From the NCBI GenBank assembly GCA_002329665.1, contig DCTV01000072.1, forward strand, positions 37,847 through 64,554: 26,708 nucleotides of DNA. The letters run 5' to 3'. Within the stretch, counting starts at the first letter, position 1. Each line of letters opens with the position of its first letter. The notes beneath the pieces were generated by a model that was not told where the DNA came from, did no database searches, and saw only the letters and a program-made list of their open reading frames with translations. Source of the DNA: Christensenella sp. UBA1431 (GTDB lineage Bacteria > Bacillota > Clostridia > Christensenellales > UBA1431). Positions 15,899 to 24,076 of this stretch are shown here, piece after piece. A program made the position numbers and the translations under genes.

Positions 15899-17137
15899 AT
15901 GCATCCATACCCGGCGCTCTATGAAAGCGCCGTGCACGCGGCGGTCGGCGGCACGATCGACGCCCTGTTCGGGCAGTGCGACTGCGACCCTTACCAGCTC
16001 GACTGCCTGCTCCATCCGCGAAGGCACCCGCCCGTCGTGCTCCTCGGCCCGTGCGGATGCGACGGCGAAAACGGCGGCTGCCAGACGGCGTGCTTCTTCG
16101 GCGCCATATCGCGCGACAGCGAGGGCAACGCAGTCGTATCCGGGAAGGACTGCGTCGGCTGCGGCGCATGCATCGACGCGTGCGAAGCCGAAAACCTGAC
16201 GGATATCAAAGAGGTCGTCCCGATCTTTACCATGATCCAAAAAGAAGGCCTGCCGGTATACGCGCTGATCGCACCCGCCACCATCAGCCAGTTCAGCCCG
16301 GGAACGACCCCGGGCAGGCTGAGGAGCGCGTTCAAGGCGCTCGGCTTCACGGGCATGATCGAGGTGGCGCTGTTCGCGGACATCCTCACGCTGAAGGAGG
16401 CGCTGGAATTCGACGCAGCGATCATGCGCGACGACGACTTCATGCTCACTTCCTGCTGCTGCCCGCTGTGGGTCGCTTTGATCCGCAGGGATTACAGACG
16501 GCTGATCCCGCATATGCCGCCGTCCGTCTCCCCGATGGTCGCGTCCGGACGTGCGGTCAAAAAGCTGTTCCCCGGCGCGAAGACTGTGTTCATCGGCCCC
16601 TGCATCGCCAAAAAAGCGGAGGCGCGGCAGGAGGACGTCGCGGAGGCCGTGGATTACGTGCTGACGTTCGAGGAAACACAGGCCATTTTTCGCGCGGCGC
16701 ATATCGAACCCGAAACGCTAAAGGAGGACCAGCGCGACCATTCTTCGGCGGCGGGGCGAGGCTACGCGCGTACGGGCGGGGTCAGCGAGGCCGTCCGCGA
16801 AACGCTCGGGCGCCTGCGTCCGAAAAGAAGGATCCCGCTTGGGGCCAGGCAGGCCGACGGCATGCGCGCCTGCAAAGCGATGCTTGAGGACTTGAAAAGC
16901 GGGGCGTTTGGCACGAACTTCTGGGAAGGCATGGGCTGCGAAGGCGGCTGCGTCGGAGGCCCGAAGATACTGACCGACAGAAAAACGGCAGCGAAGAACG
17001 TCGCCGATTACGCCGGCCGGGCGGCGAGCCGGGCGCCCATGGACAACGCGTACGTCCTCGAACTGCTCAGGCGGCTGGGCTTCACCACGATCGAGAGCCT
17101 CACCAAAGGCCGCAACATGTTCACGAGGGACTTCTGA
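15899..17137 (+). CDS. [FeFe]-hydrogenase large-subunit-like protein with N-terminal Fe-S domain
   Basis: This 412-residue protein has the three H-cluster motifs in order: L1 TSCCCPLW (C186-C188), L2 IGPCIAKKAE (C235) and L3 EGMGCEGGCVGGP (C347, C351), which would hold the [4Fe-4S] and di-iron site. N-terminal to these is a ferredoxin-type cluster CVGCGACIDAC (C85, C88, C91, C95) and an unusual Cys-rich start (C27, C29, C36, C52, C54, C61, C65). The variant motifs (GPCIAKK, GGCVGGP) fit the group B/monomeric branch known from anaerobes rather than the classical bifurcating HydA. The start ATG 15899 has GGAGAG 8 nt upstream. No hydE/F/G maturases or NADH-linked subunits are near, so either a ferredoxin-linked or a sensory role is possible. 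Confidence 0.88.
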   Translation: MHPYPALYESAVHAAVGGTIDALFGQCDCDPYQLDCLLHPRRHPPVVLLGPCGCDGENGGCQTACFFGAISRDSEGNAVVSGKDCVGCGACIDACEAENLTDIKEVVPIFTMIQKEGLPVYALIAPATISQFSPGTTPGRLRSAFKALGFTGMIEVALFADILTLKEALEFDAAIMRDDDFMLTSCCCPLWVALIRRDYRRLIPHMPPSVSPMVASGRAVKKLFPGAKTVFIGPCIAKKAEARQEDVAEAVDYVLTFEETQAIFRAAHIEPETLKEDQRDHSSAAGRGYARTGGVSEAVRETLGRLRPKRRIPLGARQADGMRACKAMLEDLKSGAFGTNFWEGMGCEGGCVGGPKILTDRKTAAKNVADYAGRAASRAPMDNAYVLELLRRLGFTTIESLTKGRNMFTRDF

Positions 17138-17511
17138 CGCCGGTTTGCCCGGGCGGTCGCCGTCCCTGCGGCCAAAAGCCCGCGAACGGCTTGTTACCAT
17201 GGTTAAATTATTGTGCTAGTACATTAATATATCCGTTTTAAGCCCCGGCAGGCGCCCTTTTTCGCGTTCGATTACGGCCGATAAGTCCATTGCCGGTCAC
17301 GCCATAGCGTCGCCGGGCGGCAGCGGCGTATCATTCGTTTGTTTGGATCGGCCGTTTGTGATTTACGGGCCAAAGACGGCGCCATTCCCCCGGCGCTGCC
17401 GGCGGCACGGTCCGTTTCCCAGGCAATCACATTTCGACGGATAATATTGCACTATGCATGGCATACTAAACCTGCGCTCGCATGTGCCCAACGCGAAAGG
17501 AGGTTGGTTTC
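17138..17511. other. 374-bp gene-free region upstream of the cold-shock gene
   Basis: No convincing reading frame is present. An AT-rich island (17191-17235) contains TTGTTA and TAATATAT elements in otherwise GC-rich DNA, but no well-spaced promoter. The end just before the csp gene holds GATAATATT (about 17440). A long transcribed leader for the cold-shock gene is possible. Confidence 0.5.
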
Positions 17512-17724
17512 ATGAATTATGGCACAGTAAAATGGTTCAATGCAGACAAGGGTTTTGGATTCATTGCCGACGATGTCAGCGGCGAGGACGTCTTCGTGCA
17601 TTTCTCGGCCATCGACTCACCCGGATTCAGGACTCTTTTGGAAGGGCAGAAGGTGACTTTCGACACCGAACCGGACCCGAAAGACCGTTCCAAAATAAAG
17701 GCGGTGAACGTCCGCATAGAATAG
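17512..17724 (+). CDS. Cold-shock protein (CspA family)
   Basis: This 70-residue single cold-shock domain binds single-stranded RNA/DNA and melts RNA structure. RNP1 is KGFGFI (13-18) and RNP2 is VFVHF (27-31); the N-terminal [11 protein letters not shown] is typical. The ATG 17512 is preceded by AAAGGAGG. A perfect 16-bp hairpin follows within 10 nt. It is monocistronic. Confidence 0.97.
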   Translation: MNYGTVKWFNADKGFGFIADDVSGEDVFVHFSAIDSPGFRTLLEGQKVTFDTEPDPKDRSKIKAVNVRIE

Positions 17725-17734
17725 CCAGCGTTAA

Positions 17735-17772
17735 GCAAATGGCCGCCCCGTCCAGGCGGGGCGGCCATTTGC
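17735..17772. terminator. 16-bp perfect hairpin after the cold-shock gene
   Basis: The arms 17735-17750 and 17757-17772 pair perfectly around TCCAGG. There is no T-run on the plus strand, so it may act as a 3' stabilising stem as much as a terminator. Confidence 0.75.
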
Positions 17773-17849
17773 TCCGAAAATATTTCGATAACGGCGCGCC
17801 GCGCTTCGGATCCCTCACAAAAAGAATATAAGCCGCACAATTTATTCTC

Positions 17850-17878
17850 TTGAACAAACATGCCGCGGGTGTTACGAT
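17850..17878 (+). promoter_or_regulatory. Promoter for the flavodoxin gene
   Basis: TTGAAC (17850-17855), 17 nt and TACGAT (17873-17878) lie 32 nt before the start codon. Confidence 0.6.
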
Positions 17879-17910
17879 ATACTATCCATACAGTTTGAGG
17901 GGGATTCGTC

Positions 17911-18345
17911 ATGAATACCGCGGTAACGTTTTTTTCGAGGACTGGCAACACGAAAAAGATCGCACAGGCCATAGCGGAAGCTGCCTGCTGCACGGCGCAG
18001 GACATAGCCGCCTTCGACGTGCAAGACACCGTCGACCTTCTGTTCATCGGGGGAGCCATCTACGGCGGGGCGCTCGAACCGTCGCTCGCGGAGTTCATCG
18101 CCCGGCTGAACCCTGAGAAGATAGGGCGTGCGGCGGTTTTCAGCACGTCGGCTTCGAAGACACGCTATGGAGTGGCCGTCAACCTCATCCGTAACGCCCT
18201 GAAGGACAGGGGCATACCGACGGCGGACGACAGCTTCTGCTGCAGGGGAAAATTCCTGTTCATGGGCAGGAAGCATCCCAACGACGCAGACCTCGGCGAT
18301 GCAAAACAATTCGCCGTATCAATGACCGGCAGATATTCTCAGTGA
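17911..18345 (+). CDS. Flavodoxin-family protein
   Basis: This 144-residue FMN-binding electron carrier or FMN reductase-like protein has the phosphate-binding loop SRTGNTKKIA (residues 9-18), at the expected place after the first beta strand (AVTFFSRTGNT). LLFIGGAIYGGALEP (about 43-57) is the aromatic flavin-stacking loop. The RBS GAGGGGG is 7 nt before ATG 17911. No redox partner gene adjoins, although the hydrogenase-like gene is 0.8 kb upstream. Confidence 0.9.
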   Translation: MNTAVTFFSRTGNTKKIAQAIAEAACCTAQDIAAFDVQDTVDLLFIGGAIYGGALEPSLAEFIARLNPEKIGRAAVFSTSASKTRYGVAVNLIRNALKDRGIPTADDSFCCRGKFLFMGRKHPNDADLGDAKQFAVSMTGRYSQ

Positions 18346-18450
18346 CTACGGGCGTAAGCGGCGCCGGCGGAGCCGGTTTCCCCGCCAAGTAACGAAAACA
18401 CAGCAAACCCCATATCATGAGTTGGAAACCAATTGATAGGGGTGAAAAAC

Positions 18451-19014
18451 TTGGGTAATCCTTACAGACGGCAACCGTATCCCGACCACAATAATTGGCC
18501 TTCGAACAACGCATACGGCATGTATGACAATGATAGAGGTTATCCGTATGACAACGACAATTATTCGCGAAGAAGGGACGCGGGCGCAAGATATACCAGG
18601 CTTGAGGATTACGGGCCGGAGCCGTTTGTGGTCAATATCGAGAATGTTACCAGACGAAACGATGCATTCCGTACCGCTTTATGGACGGGAGCCCATTTGC
18701 AGCTTACCCTGATGAGCATCGATGTGGGAGAGGACATTGGTTTAGAGGTCCATCCCCACCTCGATCAGTTTATACGTATCGAAGAAGGCCAGGGCCTTGT
18801 GCAGATGGGCAAGAGCAGAGATTTCCTCGATTACCGCAGAAGGGTACACGCCGATTACGCGTTCATTATTCCCGCCGGTATGTGGCATAATCTCACCAAT
18901 ACCGGCGACAGACCGATTAAGCTGTATTCGATCTATGCGCCGCCTGAGCACCCTCGGGGCACCGTGCACGAAACCAGGGCGATCGCACAAGCCTCCGAGA
19001 CAAATATGTATTAG
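18451..19014 (+). CDS. Cupin-domain protein with Tyr/Asn/Asp-rich N-terminus
   Basis: The 187-residue product has a disordered N-terminal 50 residues rich in Tyr, Asn, Asp and Arg (YGMYDNDRGYPYDNDNYSRR), then a single cupin barrel. Cupin motif 1 is EDIGLEVHPHLDQFIRIEEGQG (H101, H103) and motif 2 is IIPAGMWHNLTNTG (H146), giving a plausible metal site. Many Firmicutes and Bacteroidetes encode close relatives (DYGPEPFV, FRTALWTG, YAPPEHP..TVHE) of unknown function; sugar binding or isomerisation is often guessed. I chose TTG 18451 because AGGGG lies 8 nt upstream; an in-frame TTG at 18433 is the alternative. A terminator follows. Confidence 0.88.
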   Translation: MGNPYRRQPYPDHNNWPSNNAYGMYDNDRGYPYDNDNYSRRRDAGARYTRLEDYGPEPFVVNIENVTRRNDAFRTALWTGAHLQLTLMSIDVGEDIGLEVHPHLDQFIRIEEGQGLVQMGKSRDFLDYRRRVHADYAFIIPAGMWHNLTNTGDRPIKLYSIYAPPEHPRGTVHETRAIAQASETNMY

Positions 19015-19031
19015 CGGCGGTGAAAAGCGCA

Positions 19032-19057
19032 AGGGGGCCGAATCAGGCCCCCTGTTT
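19032..19057. terminator. Terminator shared by cupin gene (+) and BMC operon (-)
   Basis: An 8-bp stem (19032-19039 with 19046-19053, AGGGGGCC) is followed by GTTT on the plus strand and TGCGCTTTT on the minus strand. It is the only hairpin seen between these convergent units. Confidence 0.65.
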
Positions 19058-19113
19058 GCCGACCGGGCGTATGGCATACCGCTTTATATGTCACATAGGT
19101 TCGCACAGGGCCG

Positions 19114-19428
19114 TCAGCCGTTCCCTGTTCCTTTTTCCCACGCTTCAACAGCCTTCAACGCCTCCGAAACCGAAGAAGTGTCGCCGAAAACACCGACCAT
19201 GGTGATGTGCTGGGGACAATTGCCCACGATCTCCGCGATTTCGACATCCGACGTCTTTTCCGCTATGTCTCCGGCCGCGAGCACCGTGGCAATCGGCCCC
19301 TGAATGAATCCGATGGCCGTTATCAACCCGTTATTCAGCTTCTCTTTCACCGCGTCGTCGAAAATCCTTCTTAAAAGGATTCGCACCGTGCCTTTCGTGG
19401 GAGTGTTGATAAAACTGACCGTCAACAT
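19114..19428 (-). CDS. BMC shell protein, PduU/EutS-like (permuted BMC domain)
   Basis: This 104-residue shell hexamer subunit has the core AIGFIQGPIATVLAAGDIAEKTSDVEIAEI, which lines up with the AIG..........AGD.A.K.ADV segment of EutS/PduU. It is preceded by an N-terminal TPTKGTVRIL segment comparable to the PGKQVTL segment of EutS, as expected of the circularly permuted BMC-H type. The ATG 19428 follows GAGGTGG. It is the last gene of the operon, 24 nt after PduT. Permuted hexamers are usually minor shell parts, with a beta-barrel capping the pore. Confidence 0.85.
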   Translation of the reverse strand: MLTVSFINTPTKGTVRILLRRIFDDAVKEKLNNGLITAIGFIQGPIATVLAAGDIAEKTSDVEIAEIVGNCPQHITMVGVFGDTSSVSEALKAVEAWEKGTGNG

Positions 19429-19452
19429 GATTCCACCTCTTCATTCCGGGGC

Positions 19453-20001
19453 TTATTGAAGCTCGCACAGTATCGCCTTGGACGGAGACGCTATGACGGA
19501 CGTGGCGATGATCGTGCCTTCCTCTCTCATCCTCTCCTCGCAGGCCAGGACCGCCGTCTTCACGGACGATACCTCTCCCGTGAGCAGCACGTAGCCCTTG
19601 CCTCCCAGGCCTCGTGCTATTCGGATATCGATAAGCGTTACATTGGATGCCTTCACCGCAGTATCCCCCACGATGACGGACGAAACAGCGGTCAGTGTTT
19701 CAATGATGCCCAGGGAAGCATAATTCTCGACGCGGGTCGTCCCGCTCAGCGCCGGGAACACCGCTTCGCTCACGTTTGAAATCACATGTCCCTCGAGGGC
19801 AAAATCGCAGGCGGCCTGCTTTCCGGTCTCGACGGCTATCTTCACTGGCCCCACCTCGCCCCCTATTATGGTTATATATTTCCCGGGGCAAAGGGGAGAC
19901 GATAGGATAAGCCGCACATCCGCCGCTTTGAGCATGAGGTCCGTCGCCTCGATTCCCTTGGCAATGCTCTTGAATTCCAGTATCCCGATGGACTTTTTCA
20001 A
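19453..20001 (-). CDS. pduT: BMC shell protein with tandem BMC domains, PduT-like
   Basis: This 182-residue trimeric shell protein has two BMC domains: SIGILEFKSIAKGIEATDLMLKAADV (from residue 4) and SLGIIETLTAVSSVIVGDTAVKASNV (from about 96). C38 in LCPGK sits where PduT coordinates a [4Fe-4S] cluster in the trimer pore, so electron passage across the shell is likely. It lies directly downstream of pduS, whose product is known to partner PduT in Salmonella. The ATG 20001 follows GGGAGGG. Confidence 0.92.
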   Translation of the reverse strand: MKKSIGILEFKSIAKGIEATDLMLKAADVRLILSSPLCPGKYITIIGGEVGPVKIAVETGKQAACDFALEGHVISNVSEAVFPALSGTTRVENYASLGIIETLTAVSSVIVGDTAVKASNVTLIDIRIARGLGGKGYVLLTGEVSSVKTAVLACEERMREEGTIIATSVIASPSKAILCELQ

Positions 20002-20014
20002 CGCTGTCCCTCCC

Positions 20015-21340
20015 TTAAGACCTCGCGATCTCTATCGTGTCGTGATCGATGCCCGTAACCTTTCCGCCTATGCCGGAATGCACTTTTGCGCCCAGTTTCC
20101 CTTCCGGGATATCGCCTATCAACTGGTTTTTTTCGATCCTGTCCCCCACCGACACCACCGGCCAGGCGGCAACGCCGACGTGCTGCTTCAGCGCGATGCG
20201 CAGTCGTGTGAAGCGTTCTGTCCCAGAAAGTTTCAACGGCGCGGGGACGTCGTACTTTGAGAGCCCCAGTTGGTTCACGAGGCGCTTTACGGGGAACTTT
20301 TTATACTCGCGGAACTCCGAAACCTTCTCAGGCGCGCGGTTGTCCGTCCTGCGTATGCCTGCCGCGCCCAGTTTCCCCTTGAGGTAGTTGTTCAGCTTCC
20401 ACGGCTGAAGCCCCATGACGCACGCCTGTTCGCAAAGCCCGCATTCGGAACATATCAGGGCTTCGTCCATACAAGGGTCCGTCTCGAAACCGGGGGTGTA
20501 GCTGGCCATCCGCATCAGCCTGTCGGGCCTCAGCCTGTGTCCCAACAGGTTGCGCGGGCATACTTCCGTGCACAGCGAACAATGGCAACAGGCGATCCGC
20601 GCCTCTAGGAGCATCCTTTCCATGCTTTTGCCCCTGGACGCAATCAGCCGGTGTTCTTCGGGGAGCACGATATAGGCCTTCGTGGTTTTGGTGACCACCG
20701 CGCGCTCATGGTCGATGAGCTTCCCCATCATCGGCCCGCCTTCGATCACCGCAAACGCATCCACAGCCGGTCCGCCGGCCAGGCCTATGGCCTCCGTCGC
20801 GCCGATGCCTACCGGCACTTTCACCGTAACGGGATTTTTGACCGCGCCGGTCACGGTGAGATACTTCTCGGTAACCGGGATATCCTTCATCGCGTTGCCG
20901 ATGTTGAGCATGGTCTCGACGTTGACGACCACCGTTTGCACATGGATGGGGAGCCCGCCCTCCGGCACGATCTTTTTGAGCGCTTCGTACACGGTAACTT
21001 GCTCGTCCCCCGCCGGATAGAAGTCCTCGAGCAGGAAGACCTCCACTCCGTCAACCCGCGAGACCGCTGATTCCAGGCACGCGACGGCTTCCCTGTGTTT
21101 TCCCTTAATCGCAATGATCGCTTTTTTTGCCCCGAGCGCTTCCCTGGACGCCTGCAGCGCCGTCAGTATCTCGTTTTTGTATGCGATAAGGAGCTGCTGG
21201 TCCACACGCAGCAGCGGTTCGCATTCCGCGGCGTTGACGATGATGTATTTAGCGTCCCCCGCAAACTTGACGTGCGTCGGGAATCCGGCTCCCCCGGCGC
21301 CCACGATACCGGCCTTCTCGATGAGACTGACCAGATTCAT
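20015..21340 (-). CDS. pduS: PduS-like RnfC-family cobalamin reductase / electron carrier
   Basis: This 441-residue flavin and iron-sulfur protein has an N-terminal GIVGAGGAGFPTHVKF (11-26), the NADH/FMN domain shared with RnfC and NuoF. Two ferredoxin-type clusters follow: CHCSLCTEVCP (C252, C254, C257, C261) and CSECGLCEQAC (C297, C300, C303, C307). A barrel-like SLBB/biotinyl-type end (HVGVAAWPVVSVGDRIEKNQLIGDI) closes the protein. PduS reduces cob(II)alamin or recycles NADH inside or across the shell. The ATG 21340 follows AGGTGA, 11 nt past the pduP stop. Confidence 0.92.
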   Translation of the reverse strand: MNLVSLIEKAGIVGAGGAGFPTHVKFAGDAKYIIVNAAECEPLLRVDQQLLIAYKNEILTALQASREALGAKKAIIAIKGKHREAVACLESAVSRVDGVEVFLLEDFYPAGDEQVTVYEALKKIVPEGGLPIHVQTVVVNVETMLNIGNAMKDIPVTEKYLTVTGAVKNPVTVKVPVGIGATEAIGLAGGPAVDAFAVIEGGPMMGKLIDHERAVVTKTTKAYIVLPEEHRLIASRGKSMERMLLEARIACCHCSLCTEVCPRNLLGHRLRPDRLMRMASYTPGFETDPCMDEALICSECGLCEQACVMGLQPWKLNNYLKGKLGAAGIRRTDNRAPEKVSEFREYKKFPVKRLVNQLGLSKYDVPAPLKLSGTERFTRLRIALKQHVGVAAWPVVSVGDRIEKNQLIGDIPEGKLGAKVHSGIGGKVTGIDHDTIEIARS

Positions 21341-21351
21341 TCGATCACCTT

Positions 21352-22764
21352 CTATTTGATTTCGAATCCGCCTACGAGAACGCATCTTCTCCTGCGGCAG
21401 AAAGTTTTGGCAGACGTGAGCCCCTCCCCGGTGGGCCCCGCTATCGTGAACGTGGCATAACCTTCGCCGCCGACGCCGATTCCCGCGTAGGAAGGACCGT
21501 TCTTTACAAATATGGTGGTCTGTATGAGCTTGGCCATCTTCGTGAGCTTATCCACGTTCTTCGAGTGCATGATGGCGGTATGGCGGCAGCCGTTTTCAAG
21601 CCTGATGCACAGCTCTATCCCCGCATCCGCGTCCGGCACCCGCACGATGGGAAGTATGGGCATCATCATCTCCTCGGTGACGAAGGGATGGTTGCTTTTT
21701 GCCTCGAATATGATGACGCGCGTGCCGGGCTCGGCCGTAACCCCGACTTTCTGGAGCAAATATTTTGCGCTCTTTCCGATGTATTCCGGATTCGGCCTGC
21801 CTTTGTCCGTAAACACCAGCGCCTGCAGCGCGTCAACGGTCGCCTGGTCGACCTCCATACCGCCGCTTTTCTTCATGTTGAAAACCAGATAGTCGGCGAT
21901 GGAATCTACGGCCACCACTTCTTTTTCACAGGTGCACGGGAGGTTGTTGTCCAGCGAACAGCCGTCGATGATATCCTTGGCCGCCTTCTCGATGTCGGCC
22001 GTTTCGTCCACCAGCACGGGAGGGTTCCCGGCGCCCGCGCCGATCGCCTTTTTGCCCGAGGTCAGCACCGCGCGCACCACGCCCGGCCCGCCCGTGGCGA
22101 CCAGCATTTGCACATCGGGATGCTTTATCAGGACCCCCGCCTCTTCCATCGTCGGTTTGGCTATCGTCGTGATGAGGTTGGGCGGCGCGTCCGCTTCCCG
22201 CAAAGCCTCGTTGATCAGCCCTACGGTGAACTGCGAAGTGTGATTCGCGCGGGGATGCGTGGAGAAAACCACGGAGTTGCCTCCCGCCAGCATGCCGATC
22301 GCGTTGCAGATGATCGTCTCGCTGGGGTTGGTGGTGGGCGTAATGGCGCCGATCACCCCGAAGGGCGAATACTCGAGCAGCGTCAGTCCGTCGTCCCCCG
22401 TATATGCCTCGGTAAGCAGATCCTCCAGCCCCGGGGTCTTGTTGGCGGCCAGCCGGTTCTTGATGCATTTATGTTCAAAATTGCCCATGCCGGTTTCCTC
22501 AACCGCCATTTCGGACATCTTCTCGATATTCGCTTCGATCAGGACCTTTTTGCGTATGGCGTCGATGAAGCGTTTCCGGTCGCTGAGCGAGCACTTCATG
22601 TACTCCCTCTGCGCAACGGCGGAAGCCGCTATCGCCTTTTCCATGTTGCTGAACACGCCCTCCGGCAGCGCGCTCCCGTCGCCCGCCGTACAGTTCCGGT
22701 GCGCGTCTACCGCATGAAGCACTTTCTGCACGATATCGGCAAGAACCTTCTCATTCGCAACCAT
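21352..22764 (-). CDS. pduP: CoA-acylating aldehyde dehydrogenase, PduP-like
   Basis: This 470-residue enzyme oxidises propionaldehyde or acetaldehyde to acyl-CoA with NAD inside the BMC. The catalytic Cys is C277 in DNNLPCTCEKEVV; ITPTTNPSET (141-150) and GGPGVVRAVLTSGKKAIGAGAGN form the cofactor region. The N-terminal helix ANEKVLADIVQKVLHAV (3-19) followed by a loose linker is a typical encapsulation peptide. It starts at ATG 22764, inside the last codons of pduO (14-nt overlap), so translation is coupled; AAGGAGGGG lies about 10 nt upstream. Aldehyde chain length cannot be inferred. Confidence 0.95.
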   Translation of the reverse strand: MVANEKVLADIVQKVLHAVDAHRNCTAGDGSALPEGVFSNMEKAIAASAVAQREYMKCSLSDRKRFIDAIRKKVLIEANIEKMSEMAVEETGMGNFEHKCIKNRLAANKTPGLEDLLTEAYTGDDGLTLLEYSPFGVIGAITPTTNPSETIICNAIGMLAGGNSVVFSTHPRANHTSQFTVGLINEALREADAPPNLITTIAKPTMEEAGVLIKHPDVQMLVATGGPGVVRAVLTSGKKAIGAGAGNPPVLVDETADIEKAAKDIIDGCSLDNNLPCTCEKEVVAVDSIADYLVFNMKKSGGMEVDQATVDALQALVFTDKGRPNPEYIGKSAKYLLQKVGVTAEPGTRVIIFEAKSNHPFVTEEMMMPILPIVRVPDADAGIELCIRLENGCRHTAIMHSKNVDKLTKMAKLIQTTIFVKNGPSYAGIGVGGEGYATFTIAGPTGEGLTSAKTFCRRRRCVLVGGFEIK

Positions 22765-23755
22765 TTTGGTCTTCCCCTCCTTGAAATCTATCCAGCACAT
22801 AGGATGCAATCTCCATATCCTGCCCGACGGTGCCGCCGCTGACGCCGATGCCGCCAACGGCCTCCCCGCCGACCTTAACGGGGTATCCTCCGCCGAACAA
22901 TACGAAACGGTTGTCGTTCGTCCTCTCCAGCCCGCATAAGGGGGCGCCCGGGCCGGACAGTTCGCCTGCCTGGTCGGTGGGCATCTTGAGGGCGTTGGCG
23001 GTGTACGCCTTCTTAATGGAGATATCTATGCTGGCAATCAGCGCGCCCTCCATCCTGTTGAGGAGGATGAGGTTGCCTCCCTTGTCCACGGCCGAGAACA
23101 CGATGGGAAGTTGCATCTTCGCCGCTTTTTCCTCGGCATGAAGGGCCATTTTGCGGGCCGTTTCGAGGTCGAGTCCCGGTTTGCAGTCCATGAACCGAAG
23201 CTTTTCCAAGACCCTGTCCCTGATCGTCCGCACGGCAGACAGTTCCTCTTCGCGGCGGGCAAGGGCATACAGGCAGTCGGACAGGCGGTTCATGTAACGC
23301 AAAAGCTCCGTGCTAACAGGCTCGCCGCTGTCGCACAGCCGCGTTATGCAGCGCTCCGCCCTGCGCACGACGGTCCGGGCAGCATGCAGCGCGGCCGAGA
23401 AGCTGTTGACGCCGGGCACGACGAATTCCTTGGTGGCATCCGTATACTCCGCACACGCATCGATGACGCCTTCAAGGTACGCGGTATCGTCATCGCCGAT
23501 CCTGTCTTTGAGCATGTGCATGCCTTTTTCGTCGCTGGCGAGCTCGGCGGCCGCCGTGATAAGCCGTTTCTGTATCGCGTGCAGGTGTTGGCGCGATTCG
23601 CCGTCCGTGCCGAGGGAATAGGCAAGGCCGATCATGGCGATGCCCTCGTCGATCGTCCCGTAACAGTGTACGCGGAGGCTGTCCTTGCTCACGCGCGTGC
23701 CGCCATAAAGAACGGTGTTTCCCGCATCGCCTTTCCTGGTATACAAACCGGACAA
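22751..23755 (-). CDS. pduO: PduO: cob(I)alamin adenosyltransferase fused to GlcG/HbpS domain
   Basis: This 334-residue two-domain protein has an adenosyltransferase part (1-190) with the ATP loop LYTRKGDAGNTVL (4-16), the helix ARTVVRRAERC and the YMNRLSDCLYALAR signature (154-167). It makes adenosylcobalamin for a B12-dependent enzyme. The C-terminal part (195-330) is the GlcG/HbpS haem-binding-type domain found in full-length PduO. The start is TTG 23755, with GGAGGG 6 nt upstream; no ATG is available. It overlaps pduP by 14 nt and follows eutN by 15 nt. Confidence 0.93.
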   Translation of the reverse strand: MSGLYTRKGDAGNTVLYGGTRVSKDSLRVHCYGTIDEGIAMIGLAYSLGTDGESRQHLHAIQKRLITAAAELASDEKGMHMLKDRIGDDDTAYLEGVIDACAEYTDATKEFVVPGVNSFSAALHAARTVVRRAERCITRLCDSGEPVSTELLRYMNRLSDCLYALARREEELSAVRTIRDRVLEKLRFMDCKPGLDLETARKMALHAEEKAAKMQLPIVFSAVDKGGNLILLNRMEGALIASIDISIKKAYTANALKMPTDQAGELSGPGAPLCGLERTNDNRFVLFGGGYPVKVGGEAVGGIGVSGGTVGQDMEIASYVLDRFQGGEDQNGCE

Positions 23756-23770
23756 TGGTATCCCTCCCCG

Positions 23771-24058
23771 TCAGTCCTGGAGTTCCGCTTCGTCGACGAT
23801 CCCGACTATGGTGACATCCGTAGCCGCTTTCTGGAAACCCTCGATATTCTTTGTCGCCGAACTGCCTACCACCAACAGCACGGTATCTCCCGCGCCCGCG
23901 CCGACGGTATCCACCGCCACGACGGTTTTCGAATCGTCCCTGAAAGCCTTGCCGGCGTCATCGACCGTGAGATGGCGGACGATGAGCAGCTTCACGCCCG
24001 AAAGATGCTCGTCCTTGCGTGTCGAGACGACATTGCCGATAACTCTGCCCAAATACAA
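23771..24058 (-). CDS. eutN: BMC vertex pentamer protein, EutN/CcmL/PduN family
   Basis: This 95-residue protein caps the icosahedral vertices. MYLGRVIGNVVSTRKDEHLSGVKLLIV is the family start, and GAGAGDTVLLVVGSSA and VGIVDE are its closing motifs. The start codon is TTG 24058, with GGAGGG 6 nt upstream. Only one such gene is in the window. Confidence 0.94.
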   Translation of the reverse strand: MYLGRVIGNVVSTRKDEHLSGVKLLIVRHLTVDDAGKAFRDDSKTVVAVDTVGAGAGDTVLLVVGSSATKNIEGFQKAATDVTIVGIVDEAELQD

Positions 24059-24076
24059 ATCGATCCCTCCAAAGCG

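Noticed and set aside
15788..16702. 304-residue minus-strand open frame
   Set aside because: It is antisense to the hydrogenase-like gene and has no recognisable domain.
17191..17219. TTGTTA-17-TGCTAG as a promoter for the cold-shock gene
   Set aside because: The -10 matches the consensus at only two positions and lies 300 bp upstream of the gene.
21565..22842. 425-residue plus-strand open frame opposite pduP
   Set aside because: The opposite strand encodes PduP with all family motifs; this frame has His/Arg-rich filler and no ribosome binding site.
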